Below, one piece after another: positions 8,579 through 16,744 of a stretch of 64,000 nt of DNA. This DNA comes from UBA5009 sp038043185 (GTDB taxonomy: Bacteria > Bdellovibrionota > Bdellovibrionia > Bdellovibrionales > Bdellovibrionaceae). The stretch spans positions 1 through 64,000 of the forward strand of contig JBBTCO010000013.1 of NCBI GenBank assembly GCA_038043185.1, in the 5' to 3' direction. A program made the translations under genes and the position numbers. The notes beneath the pieces were generated by a model that was given only the letters and a program-made list of their open reading frames with translations, did not search any database and was not told where the DNA came from. Within the stretch, counting starts at the first letter, position 1. Each line of letters starts with the position of its first letter.

Positions 8579-9593
8579 TCTCATAGACGCTGACCTGCAC
8601 AATTTTGGTCAGCGCGTAGAGGTTATCGAAAAGGCTTGCGGGCTGTGGTTCCGCAAGCCTCGAACCGCTTTTTGGGAATGGCTTTTCTTTGGAAAAGGCA
8701 GTCCCATTGAAAAATACTTTTTTTGGACAGGGCCCAACGGCCACAGTCCTTTAAACGAATTTATCTTTAATCTTGAGGTGGAGTCCACCCATCATTGGTT
8801 AGGATTTTCTCGGAAAGTGGAGTCATGCTCAGAGGCAAGCCTCTTAGGTAGCCATTTTTATTCTCTCGGCGTATTGTTGGCCTATTCCTTTATCTTCGGA
8901 ATTCGAGATCTTCATAGAGGAAATCTAGTGATGACGCCTACTCACCTTCAGGTTGTGGACGTTGAGGTAGTCTTTGCACGCTTAATTTTGCCCAATGAAA
9001 CTATCCTTTTGCCATTTAAACAGGTTTCTTGGGAGGGATCTGGAGTAGGCGCCTTTTTACCAGAGGGGTTTCAACTTTCACACGACCACGCTAAAGATCT
9101 CCTTGGTGGTTATGTCGATATGTTTCAACTCTTAATAAAAAAACGTGTGGAAATATTGGCGGTTCTCCAGAAAATAATAGACCCCACCACGCCCATTAGA
9201 GTTCTAGTCAGAAACACCATAGAATATAATTTGTCTCCAAATATCCACCTGAAAAACGATTTGATGGCTGAAGAGCGGGCTCAACTTAGTCGGGGTGATG
9301 TCCCCTATTTCTTTAAAACTCTTGGCGGCGAAGACTTACTATGGCTCCAGCAACAGGACAAGACAGCGGTCGTTAAGTCATTGGGTGAGTTTAAATCAGA
9401 TATTGATCGACATGCTCTTTCCCCAGAAATCCTTTTGGGCGAGCAATTGGTGAACGAAAGTCGGCTTGCTCAAGGGGCGCTATTGATTTGTCGCAAATTA
9501 GCATTAAGCGAAGAGTATTTGCTAAACGATAAAACAGTAATCTCCAACAAACTCGTTCGAATTAAATCTGTCGAATATAAAATAAAGTCATAA
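8547..9593 (+). CDS. Stand-alone LanM-type kinase/dehydratase-like protein (DUF4135)
   Basis: This 348-residue protein matches the kinase-like core of the class II lanthipeptide dehydratase. GIRDLHRGNL gives the DxHxxN motif (D121, H123, N126), and a following DVE supplies D138, 17 residues after D121. RVLVRNTIEY gives R218 and T224, six apart, like the Arg/Thr elimination pair I recall for CylM. The ERAQLSRGDVPYF stretch is also typical. LanM proteins are about 900-1000 residues with a LanC cyclase; here the cyclase and the N-terminal cap are absent. It should phosphorylate, and perhaps dehydrate, Ser residues of the upstream peptide. ATG 8547 is the only reasonable start and lies inside the peptide gene. 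Confidence 0.82.
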   Translation: MKQATVPAAGNLIDADLHNFGQRVEVIEKACGLWFRKPRTAFWEWLFFGKGSPIEKYFFWTGPNGHSPLNEFIFNLEVESTHHWLGFSRKVESCSEASLLGSHFYSLGVLLAYSFIFGIRDLHRGNLVMTPTHLQVVDVEVVFARLILPNETILLPFKQVSWEGSGVGAFLPEGFQLSHDHAKDLLGGYVDMFQLLIKKRVEILAVLQKIIDPTTPIRVLVRNTIEYNLSPNIHLKNDLMAEERAQLSRGDVPYFFKTLGGEDLLWLQQQDKTAVVKSLGEFKSDIDRHALSPEILLGEQLVNESRLAQGALLICRKLALSEEYLLNDKTVISNKLVRIKSVEYKIKS

Positions 9594-9642
9594 AAGCCAG
9601 ACCTCAATTTAAAAATTAATAAATCACACGAAGATTAATTAT

Positions 9643-9670
9643 CTTTGAGTCCACCCTTACAGACTCAAAG
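9643..9670. repeat. Nine-base inverted repeat after the peptide operon
   Basis: CTTTGAGTC and GACTCAAAG form a perfect nine-base stem around a ten-base loop, about 50 bases after the last gene of the operon. No T-run follows, so a factor-independent terminator is doubtful. It could be a terminator with a poor tail, an RNA-stabilising hairpin or an operator for the next gene. Confidence 0.45.
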
Positions 9671-9821
9671 TCCATTGTCGCAGACTATTTTTAAGTCCAA
9701 TTTTTTCTTCAATTTAAAATCTTAAATTTTCCAACTGCTTAGCAGGAGTGTTTGGTTGTCCTCCTTATTGCAATTCTAAAAAGTTATGGGGGCAAGATTG
9801 TTTCCCATGAAAGGAAAAAGG

Positions 9822-10250
9822 ATGACCAAAGAACAACTATCAGATTTTCGAGAAAAACTCGACGAGCATCTCAGTCACATTGAAACAGAAGTCACTGAGT
9901 TAAGGGCCGATCTCCTAAAGACGGCGGAGGTACAGCCGATGTTTTTTCGAAATTGGATGGACCATGCAAGGATTGAGGGAGATCTCAATACACGAATCGA
10001 AATTCACGAACTCAAGCGAGCTTGTCGAAGTCAACTTTACTTTGCTCTGGCAAGGCTCAACGCTGGCACATTTGGACTTTGCCAGAGCTGTGGAGAGCAA
10101 ATTGATTTTCGAAGACTCAAGGCGCAACTAGCCGCTACTCGTTGTGTCGGTTGTCAAAAAACTGAAGAGGCAGAACAGGTAGTATGCAGACCCGCCGAGG
10201 CCTGGATTAAGCCAGCTCAACGATGGAAAGGTTTTAATTGGGCGTCGTAG
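9822..10250 (+). CDS. DksA/TraR-family zinc-finger protein
   Basis: The product of 142 residues has an N-terminal coiled-coil region followed by a C4 zinc finger, CQSCG (C87, C90) and CVGC (C108, C111), the C-x2-C-x17-C-x2-C layout of DksA-type proteins. These bind RNA polymerase in its secondary channel and modulate transcription, often with ppGpp. I chose ATG 9822 because AAGGA lies six bases upstream; ATGs at 9786 and 9807 are less well supported. The length is close to that of DksA. It is monocistronic. Confidence 0.85.
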   Translation: MTKEQLSDFREKLDEHLSHIETEVTELRADLLKTAEVQPMFFRNWMDHARIEGDLNTRIEIHELKRACRSQLYFALARLNAGTFGLCQSCGEQIDFRRLKAQLAATRCVGCQKTEEAEQVVCRPAEAWIKPAQRWKGFNWAS

Positions 10251-10341
10251 GTAAAGGCGTTTCTTTTAAAGCGGTACATGAATCCAATATTTAATAAAAA
10301 GTTCAATATTATCTCTGAAAAATGATGAAAGGACAGACCAA

Positions 10342-10794
10342 ATGATTTTACTAAAAAGAATTTTGATTGGCATCAGAAAAATATTTTCTCGCTTGCTAGA
10401 AAAACTGAGAGAGGCTGATGACCGGGCCTATCTCATTGAAAAAAGATTTTCAGAGATGCGAGATCGTATGCGCGAAAAACATTATTTTGATAGCGGTGGA
10501 AGGTGGTGGTTATTCTTGGGAGCTTTATGTTATCGCAATAAACTTTTGACTCACATTGAAGAAAATCGATCTACCTCAGATGGAGAGTATTTTTCGAGTC
10601 TGCTAAATAACAAGCCTAATAAAATTTATCGAGATATCGAAGCAGCTGTGAAAAAAATTAAGGACTGGCTAAGCATTTTGGAAGATGCTGGACAACTTAG
10701 CGGTAGAACGTCAAGCGCAATACCACATCCTGCGATTCCTCAAGATGCATTTGCGAATTTAATAAAAAGTGCGCCAGAACTAAATTTAGAATAA
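10342..10794 (+). CDS. Unknown small protein
   Basis: I do not recognise this 150-residue product. The first 45 residues are strongly basic and amphipathic, followed by a conserved-looking aromatic patch (GGRWWLFLGALCYRN), then a helical acidic C-terminus. A GAAAGGA ribosome-binding site precedes the ATG. There is no signal peptide. The WWLFLGALCY segment might touch the membrane. It stands alone between the DksA-like gene and a convergent membrane protein gene. Confidence 0.6.
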   Translation: MILLKRILIGIRKIFSRLLEKLREADDRAYLIEKRFSEMRDRMREKHYFDSGGRWWLFLGALCYRNKLLTHIEENRSTSDGEYFSSLLNNKPNKIYRDIEAAVKKIKDWLSILEDAGQLSGRTSSAIPHPAIPQDAFANLIKSAPELNLE

Positions 10795-10871
10795 TCTTTT
10801 ATGTGGACTCACATTTAGTGCAGATCAATAGTAATAAAAATATCTCGACTGTTTAAGGGCGTTTTAATCGA

Positions 10872-11744
10872 CTAAGCTGGTTCTATTTTTTTAAATAGAT
10901 CATCAAGAAACTCTTTATTTTTTCCATTTATTCTACTAATAATTTCCATATACTTTTTATCATCAAATTCCATGTTTAATTCTGTTCTCGTTAGAAGCAG
11001 TACCTTTTGTATCGGCAAAGAAAGCTTAATTGTTGCCTCAATGCTCAGCTTTGATAAGCGCAACATTTCATTTTTCTTTTTCTGTAATAATTCAATTTTT
11101 TTATTATGTAGATTAATATCTTTATTTTCTTTAAGTAATAATCCCTCAATAACACTTAAATCATTAACGTACTTATCAAGAACATTTTTTTCAAATAATA
11201 ATTGAAACCAAATTTGCGTAAAAGCTATTTGAAAATCTCCCAAGGCTGATATGATTTCAATTGATGCGATTAAATGAAGTTTCGATATTGACGGTGTTAT
11301 TTTTGAATCTATATACTTTTTGTTTAGCTCATCAATTGACAAAAAAGGAATCAAGATAATTATTTGGTTCACCTCTGTAATCGCTTCTGACGCATCCAGA
11401 AATAACTGTTTTTTTATGTCAAATTCTCTAGCCGCCTTTGTTTCTTGTTGAGAAAATTCTATATTTTTTTTAAAGTTTTTATTTTGGTAGTATGTGCTAA
11501 TTATTCCAGGTGCCGCTCCAACCAGTGTTCCAAAAATTAAAAGCAAAGCGTTTATGTATTCAAAGTTAGAATGATTTTTATTAGCTTTATTTGAATCAAT
11601 TGATTCCTCAAAAAATTTACCTTTTTCTTGTTTTAATATTGATTCTTTTTGATTATCATTCGCATTAGTATGTTGCGCACTTACTTCAATGTGAAAAAAA
11701 AATATTAAAAAAATGAAAGTTAATTTTATCTTGTTATACTTCAT
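10872..11744 (-). CDS. Unknown membrane-anchored exported protein, very AT-rich
   Basis: The 290-residue protein starts with a signal peptide ending near VSAQ, then a Lys/Asn-rich stretch, a hydrophobic segment (INALLLIFGTLVGAAPGIIS, about 64-84) and a long helical cytoplasmic-type domain. Codon use is extremely A+T-rich compared with all neighbours, which suggests recent transfer. The layout (short external part, one membrane segment, helical domain) is common in phage-defence and stress proteins, but I recognise no family and assign no function. Confidence 0.65.
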   Translation of the reverse strand: MKYNKIKLTFIFLIFFFHIEVSAQHTNANDNQKESILKQEKGKFFEESIDSNKANKNHSNFEYINALLLIFGTLVGAAPGIISTYYQNKNFKKNIEFSQQETKAAREFDIKKQLFLDASEAITEVNQIIILIPFLSIDELNKKYIDSKITPSISKLHLIASIEIISALGDFQIAFTQIWFQLLFEKNVLDKYVNDLSVIEGLLLKENKDINLHNKKIELLQKKKNEMLRLSKLSIEATIKLSLPIQKVLLLTRTELNMEFDDKKYMEIISRINGKNKEFLDDLFKKIEPA

Positions 11745-12258
11745 GCATTACCTTCGCCTTACTTTTCATTCAATTTCATGGGACAGCTAAAACTTATTAA
11801 ATCTATTTACTTTATTTTCCTAGTCCAGATATATCTGATATCTTACGAAGTTTTCTCGAAAATCATAGTCTTATAAGTATATCTTCGTTCTTCGAACTGC
11901 GCCCTCAACCTCCCTCCTTTCGCAAGAGTTAATGGCTTTATCTTCCATGGCCAACAGTACCGATGAAGTCATGCTCTCAAAATCCAAACACCATGATTCA
12001 AGCATGTACCGCTTAATCGAACCTACTATCGAACGAACAAACCACTAAAATTCAAACATTCCAAACAAGAATTCGAGAATTCACGTATACATGAATTCTC
12101 GAATTCTTGACACCGGTCTCAAAACGAGACGTCTATGAAATGGCACCCGGCCAGCGATTTAAGTCACTCCTCCGGGCTTTTATTTCCAAAATCAAAATTT
12201 TTGGAAGTAGGATGGCACTCTTGTTGAAATAGTCATTGAGGCACATGGAGTGGCAAAT
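11745..12258. other. Gene-free region containing repeat copy 1
   Basis: About 500 bases without a credible coding region. The notable content is the first copy of a structured repeat (12018-12130), described separately. Downstream of it, CCCGG and CCGGG around 12147-12176 could pair ahead of CTTTTATTT, a weak terminator candidate. Confidence 0.5.
12018..12130. repeat. Structured dispersed repeat, copy 1
   Basis: It consists of an AT-rich tail, a long hairpin and a short hairpin. The long one is a perfect 18-base inverted repeat (arms 12066-12083 and 12092-12109, loop 12084-12091) made of nested GAATTC units. The short one is GTCTC-AAAAC-GAGAC (12116-12130). A second copy lies at 16613-16744 beside the tmRNA gene. 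The two copies differ by paired changes that keep the short stem, so the structure seems to be under selection. Confidence 0.75.
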
Positions 12259-13056
12259 ATGACGATGAAAATATGGGTGATTCAAGTTTTTTGCCTGATG
12301 TTAGGACTAATCGCTCCATCAGTGCACGCCGGTGAATGCAAGCACAGGATTGTCTTCTTACCCCAGACTCATGCGGCCGATAAATTAACTGGTGCTCAAA
12401 CGTCTGAAGATCAGAATAACCAAGTCGCTGCATCTCAATTAAAAATCGCCAATTACATCGAACGCTTTCCTCAAGTTCCCGTTTTCAGTGAACAAGCAGA
12501 ATCTCGAGATTTCTCCTGGGAAATGCTTCCTCAAGATAAGAGGGCTGCCCTTCGGAGCTATTTCAACCAAATTTTTCCACAAGGCTTGCCAGAGAATCCC
12601 TACAGACTAACAGATATTCAGAAGCAAAAGCTGATCAACAATGGCGGAGACTTTGTCCAGCTGATCCGAGGACGCGTAAGTTTTCTTCACCGAGTTGTCG
12701 AGAATGAAGAGGCTCTAAATAAAATCTTTGATCCAATTAAAAGTTGGTTCAACACACATCCCGCTCGCTATGTTGCATACCCGCCCGAAATCGCGTCTTT
12801 GGTTTATGGAGCGAGAGAAAGAGCCGCTCTGTCACAGGTTCGGAATTATTTCTCGCAAAATCCAACACAAAAAGATGTCGTGCTCATCTACGGTTCAAAT
12901 CATAATTTTACGTTTTATTCGGAAGATTTTCATTCCGAATGCATAGTCATTCCACCAGAGTTTCAATCAGACTGGAACGGACGCTTTCGCTCAGGCCCTG
13001 AAGGTTTTCCGACCAACAAGACCGAAGATTCAAAGCCAATCAGCGGGGTTCGCTAG
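12259..13056 (+). CDS. Exported protein resembling the ChaN/TraB (TIKI) superfamily
   Basis: A signal peptide (residues 1-24, ending VHAG) precedes a 240-residue domain. An N-terminal strand ends in FLPQTH, a charged helix leads to a VFSEQAES strand, and a late DVVLIYGSNHNFTFY strand ends with a His. This pattern, a strand-final His early, an acidic strand and a late GxxH, recalls ChaN/TraB/erythromycin-esterase-like proteins, some of which are haem-binding or metalloproteases. The match is by motif only. I start at ATG 12259, eight bases after GGAG, rather than the GTG at 12250. Confidence 0.6.
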   Translation: MTMKIWVIQVFCLMLGLIAPSVHAGECKHRIVFLPQTHAADKLTGAQTSEDQNNQVAASQLKIANYIERFPQVPVFSEQAESRDFSWEMLPQDKRAALRSYFNQIFPQGLPENPYRLTDIQKQKLINNGGDFVQLIRGRVSFLHRVVENEEALNKIFDPIKSWFNTHPARYVAYPPEIASLVYGARERAALSQVRNYFSQNPTQKDVVLIYGSNHNFTFYSEDFHSECIVIPPEFQSDWNGRFRSGPEGFPTNKTEDSKPISGVR

Positions 13057-13105
13057 ATTCAATTGTTTCGCGAAATTAGGGACAACTGACTCTTTCAAAA
13101 AATTC

Positions 13106-13128
13106 TATGTATAACACTGTTATACATA
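13106..13128. promoter_or_regulatory. Perfect 23-base palindrome, operator-like
   Basis: TATGTATAACA and TGTTATACATA form a perfect inverted repeat around one central C. This symmetry and length are typical of sites bound by dimeric TetR- or LuxR-type regulators. It lies 50 bases after the ChaN-like gene and upstream of nothing that I accept as a gene. Confidence 0.5.
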
Positions 13129-13318
13129 ATGGTGGAGAACAAGCTGCTGAAACCAGAGCGGCCAGAATTGGAACCTGTCACAACTACATACATAGTTTTT
13201 TGGCAAGCAACGCAATCCGTGGGACGGAGCGGCCCAAGATAATTATAGTAAATTCTGAGATTTTTATTCCGAAGCGCTCTCGGAGCGTGTGATCGACGTG
13301 CAATAGAATGCTTAAAGA

Positions 13319-14710
13319 TTATTTAAGAGAAAAACGAGGCGATGTCTCAAGATGCTCGGCAAATGAAGTCATCGTCCACTTATGCAAGACCGCTTGAGTA
13401 AATCTATAAAGATACCATGGAAGCGTTGGTACGAATTCGTTGATCGAGACGAGCGTAAATTTCCTGTTGGCAACTTGCCGGAACTCAAGCCATCCGCAAT
13501 CTGACCGCTTCGAGAGAAGTCCGCCAACAATATGAAACTTTGCCCGTTGCATATCGAGTTCGCCGATGATCGGCTTCAAAATCAGCAATGGCCAAGTGAG
13601 ACCACGAAAACTGAAGGTGACTAGGCCACTCCGAGAGTTCGACTCTACTTTAATCAGGCCAAGCACTGCTTTTGGAAGCCAGTTTTCATATTCACGCGCG
13701 ATTTCGTCACAATTGACAGATGGAACGGAAGGTAGGCGCTGAATCGACCTAACTGTGTTTGGATGAATGAGTTTTGTTTTCGCTCTCGTTGCTTGCTCTC
13801 CGGAAATTTTAAGAATTTTCTCAAGCATCCCGCTAAATGATCGTTCATGAATTAAAGGTGAAATGAGTTCGCTCGGTGGAGCTTGCGGAAGCTCACAAAG
13901 CAAACTATCAATCAATGGAGAGGCAAGCTCGTAATTAGTTTTTCCAAATATCGAAACCCAAAGTTTTGAAAACTTCGTGGAATTTATGGGCACGCGAAAT
14001 AACACTGGCTTTTTTCCCAAAGCTCGACAGGTCGTTCGAATGAGACTTTCGTAGTTTAAACTTTCGCCGTTCACGGCATCGATTGTTTTATTGAAAAAAT
14101 CTCTATTCATGACTGCCGTGTTGAGGAGGCGCACCAGATCATCGATGTAGATCACTTGAGTTTTGGCTTGGGTCCATTTGGGGAGAATCATCCCCGGTAG
14201 ATTTATCACCAGATTGCGGAGAATCTCAAACGAAGAGCCGCCTTTTCCAGCTACCATCCCTGCACGAAAAATTGTATAAGGGATTTCAGAAGCCTTAAAT
14301 ACTTCTTCGACCTCCTGCCGACTCGCAAGATGTTTGCTCACATTCCCGGTCGGCATCAAGCCTCCCAAATAAATGATCTGCTGAACGTTGTTTTTTTTGC
14401 ACGCATAGGCAAAATTGTCTGCGATCAACAGATCCGCATCAGCAAAACTACCCTGAAAAAGTCGAGTCGATGGCAGCATGGAATGAACGAGATAAATTGC
14501 AACATCGGTGTCCTTTAGAGCATCGGTTGAGCTCTGAAGAGAAAAAAGATCGGCCTGTCGCCAAGAAATATTTCCTACCCGAGACTTAGCGTTTCCTCGC
14601 GAGAGCGCATTGACCTGCCAACATTCAGGAGCGCTGGTAATTAATTGCTGACCTATGAAGCCGCTTGCTCCTGTGATCGTAACTCTTATGTTTTCGTTTG
14701 GATTGCTCAA
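13319..14710 (-). CDS. NAD(P)-binding epimerase-like protein with DUF2867
   Basis: The 463-residue protein starts with a Rossmann dinucleotide site, VTITGASGFIGQQL, followed by atypical-SDR features (DVAIYLVHSM, IIYLGGLMP, YTIFRAGMVAG). The C-terminal 150 residues fit DUF2867, a domain often fused to such SDRs and related to the polyketide cyclase/START fold. Substrates of this fusion family are not known to me. The gene is divergent from the BLUF photoreceptor gene across 190 bases, so the two may share light-linked control. Confidence 0.82.
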   Translation of the reverse strand: MSNPNENIRVTITGASGFIGQQLITSAPECWQVNALSRGNAKSRVGNISWRQADLFSLQSSTDALKDTDVAIYLVHSMLPSTRLFQGSFADADLLIADNFAYACKKNNVQQIIYLGGLMPTGNVSKHLASRQEVEEVFKASEIPYTIFRAGMVAGKGGSSFEILRNLVINLPGMILPKWTQAKTQVIYIDDLVRLLNTAVMNRDFFNKTIDAVNGESLNYESLIRTTCRALGKKPVLFRVPINSTKFSKLWVSIFGKTNYELASPLIDSLLCELPQAPPSELISPLIHERSFSGMLEKILKISGEQATRAKTKLIHPNTVRSIQRLPSVPSVNCDEIAREYENWLPKAVLGLIKVESNSRSGLVTFSFRGLTWPLLILKPIIGELDMQRAKFHIVGGLLSKRSDCGWLEFRQVANRKFTLVSINEFVPTLPWYLYRFTQAVLHKWTMTSFAEHLETSPRFSLK

Positions 14711-14897
14711 AGTTTACTGCATTTTGAAATGTTGGCCATCTAGGAAATCTATCAGTTACAAGAAAGCCTGTCGCTCGAATACATGCACAATTTCAAACAA
14801 CACTCATGGACCTAGTGAATGGTCGCGCTGGCTGCAAAGACCTACGTCTCAATTTATCTCTTATAGACATTGATTCTTGGTCTCGATAGAATTGTTC

Positions 14898-15323
14898 ATG
14901 GATCAGAAAATATTTTTCCACATCTATTCAAGTTCGGCAGTTAAAACCTTTACAGTTGACGAGCTTGTGGCCCTTCTTAAGAAATCGCAGGACAACAATA
15001 TTAAAGTCGGTCTTACCGGATTGCTCGTTCATAAAGACGGTCAGTTTATGCAGTTAATTGAGGGACCGGAAGATATCGTACGCATGACCTTAAAGAAAAT
15101 CGAAGCCGATACCCGACACAAAAATATAGCTACTTTGCTCGAAGGAACCACTGATGACCGCCAGTTTTCGGAGTGGTCTATGGGATTTCGTGACCTCAAC
15201 TCGCCAGAGATCCGCACACTCAGTGGGTTTAGTGAGTTTCTATATACACCGCTCGACGGTACGGAATTCAAAACGAGTCCAACGCGCAGTCAGCGATTTC
15301 TCCTAATGCTAAAGAAGGCATAA
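14898..15323 (+). CDS. BLUF-domain blue-light receptor
   Basis: This 141-residue protein is essentially one BLUF domain. It has the N-terminal FFHIYSSSA (Tyr near residue 9 for flavin photochemistry), then NNIKVGLTGLLV, GQFMQLIEG (key Gln), and FSEWSMGFRDL with the semi-conserved Trp/Met. BLUF domains bind FAD and signal in blue light. There is no output domain, so it must act through a partner. I prefer the ATG at 14898 to the TTG at 14877; neither has a strong ribosome-binding site. The divergent SDR-DUF2867 gene is the nearest candidate for a shared pathway. Confidence 0.9.
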   Translation: MDQKIFFHIYSSSAVKTFTVDELVALLKKSQDNNIKVGLTGLLVHKDGQFMQLIEGPEDIVRMTLKKIEADTRHKNIATLLEGTTDDRQFSEWSMGFRDLNSPEIRTLSGFSEFLYTPLDGTEFKTSPTRSQRFLLMLKKA

Positions 15324-15597
15324 AGGGTTGCGACGGAGGGATTTTCAAAACCGAACCCACGAGTAGCCTGTATATCGACAACTCATACCAGTTGAAAAAA
15401 AATCAAAGATCCCGCCTTCAGAACGCGAAGTTGTGAGCGTGAGGACAAATTCTGCGATCTGCAAATTGTTGTCTTAACTGTCAGCCATTACGATCATAAA
15501 ATTTCACGCCACGGTGTTTTTCAAGGAAGCTTCCCATGACATAAAGTGAAATCATGGGAAATCCAATCTGAACTGACTATTACCAACGCTAAGCTCA

Positions 15598-16455
15598 TCA
15601 GGAGTCTTCAGTTTCGGATTTATCGTTCCTGTTTGCATTTGTAAACTTTGCAGCCATTGTCGGGTTATTCCTAGTCAGCTTCTTGACGGTCAAATCCTCG
15701 GCTTTGTTGTTGGCAAGACGTAAATTGTTTTCCGATCCAAGCAATGCCTCTTTGGTCTTTTGGAGATGTTCGATGGTCTTATCTATCTCCTCGATTGCCG
15801 TTTTAAATTTCTTTGACGCTAGCTCGTAGTTTCTTGCAAATCCATCCTTGAAGGCATCGAGATCATTCTCAAAGTTTGTGATGTCAATGTTTTGTTCCCT
15901 CACTAGCGCAAGTTCATTTTTATATTTTAAAGAATTTTGAGCAGCGTTTCTGAGCAACGTAATCATCGGTATAAAAAACTGCGGTCGAATGACGTACGTC
16001 TTTGGATAACGATGGGATACGTCAACGATACAGCTCTCGACATCAATACTAGTTACGTAATCCTGGCCGGGCTTTGCAACAAGTCCCCAGAAACTTCCTT
16101 TACCTGAGCTAGAATCCACTTCAAAGAGGCCATTTGCTGATGTAGTCTCCTTTTCAGGGAAAGTGCAAGAATATGAAAATACAAGTTTCCCGTTCATTCG
16201 CAGAACTGTTCGCGGACAATCCTTAGCGGTCGTTGGAAGCCCCAAATCATTTGTACCCCACGCCCACTGATCGGCGACATAGGCAATTCGTTGAAAGTTT
16301 CCGCCTGTCGGAGTGACTTCCCAGACAACCTCATTTTTGTCCAAAGTAACTCTGCCCCCGAAGTACTTACCACCTGCACAGTCAGCGCCGATGTAATTAT
16401 ATGCAAAAGCATTCATCGAAAAAATCAGAATCACAAGTCCACTTAATATTTTCAT
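15598..16455 (-). CDS. Exported protein with C-terminal coiled coil, unknown
   Basis: A signal peptide (MKILSGLVILIFSMNAFA) is followed by a beta-rich domain with four Cys residues (near ADCAGG, KDCPRT, SYSCTF and ESCIV), likely two disulfides. The last 100 residues form a charged helical region predicted to be coiled coil. I do not recognise a family. It is alone, facing away from the BLUF gene, with 290 bases upstream that contain repeat copy 2. Confidence 0.65.
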   Translation of the reverse strand: MKILSGLVILIFSMNAFAYNYIGADCAGGKYFGGRVTLDKNEVVWEVTPTGGNFQRIAYVADQWAWGTNDLGLPTTAKDCPRTVLRMNGKLVFSYSCTFPEKETTSANGLFEVDSSSGKGSFWGLVAKPGQDYVTSIDVESCIVDVSHRYPKTYVIRPQFFIPMITLLRNAAQNSLKYKNELALVREQNIDITNFENDLDAFKDGFARNYELASKKFKTAIEEIDKTIEHLQKTKEALLGSENNLRLANNKAEDLTVKKLTRNNPTMAAKFTNANRNDKSETEDS

Positions 16456-16612
16456 TCCCTACCCCCCCTTAGCATGAGACCTGATCCTGGCTCTATAAGC
16501 GGGGACGGTCAATAAACGATTGTCAGCATTATCGATGAAAAAATCTACAGACTTCGTCTGCTAAGTCTTTGAGATTTTTGTGATTTGGACAAAGTTCCAC
16601 CATCAAACGAGT

Positions 16613-16744
16613 AGAACCCTACTCTCAAACGAACAAAAAACGAAAATTCAAATATTCGCTATCTGAATTCAAGTATTCCAAACAAGAATTCATGAATTCA
16701 CGTATACATGAATTCTCGAATTCTTGAGCGTCGCAAGACGCGAC
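16613..16744. repeat. Structured dispersed repeat, copy 2, abutting tmRNA
   Basis: Same layout as copy 1: AT-rich tail, long hairpin (arms 16683-16700 and 16709-16726, two mismatches, identical eight-base loop) and short hairpin GTCGC-AAGAC-GCGAC (16730-16744). The short hairpin ends exactly where the tmRNA 3' CCA begins, so on the minus strand both hairpins directly follow the RNA gene. They may act in tmRNA 3'-end formation. Confidence 0.75.

Noticed and set aside
13107..13292. A 61-codon frame starting within the 23-base palindrome.
   Set aside because: No ribosome-binding site, no protein-like pattern, and the palindrome explains the start of the region better.
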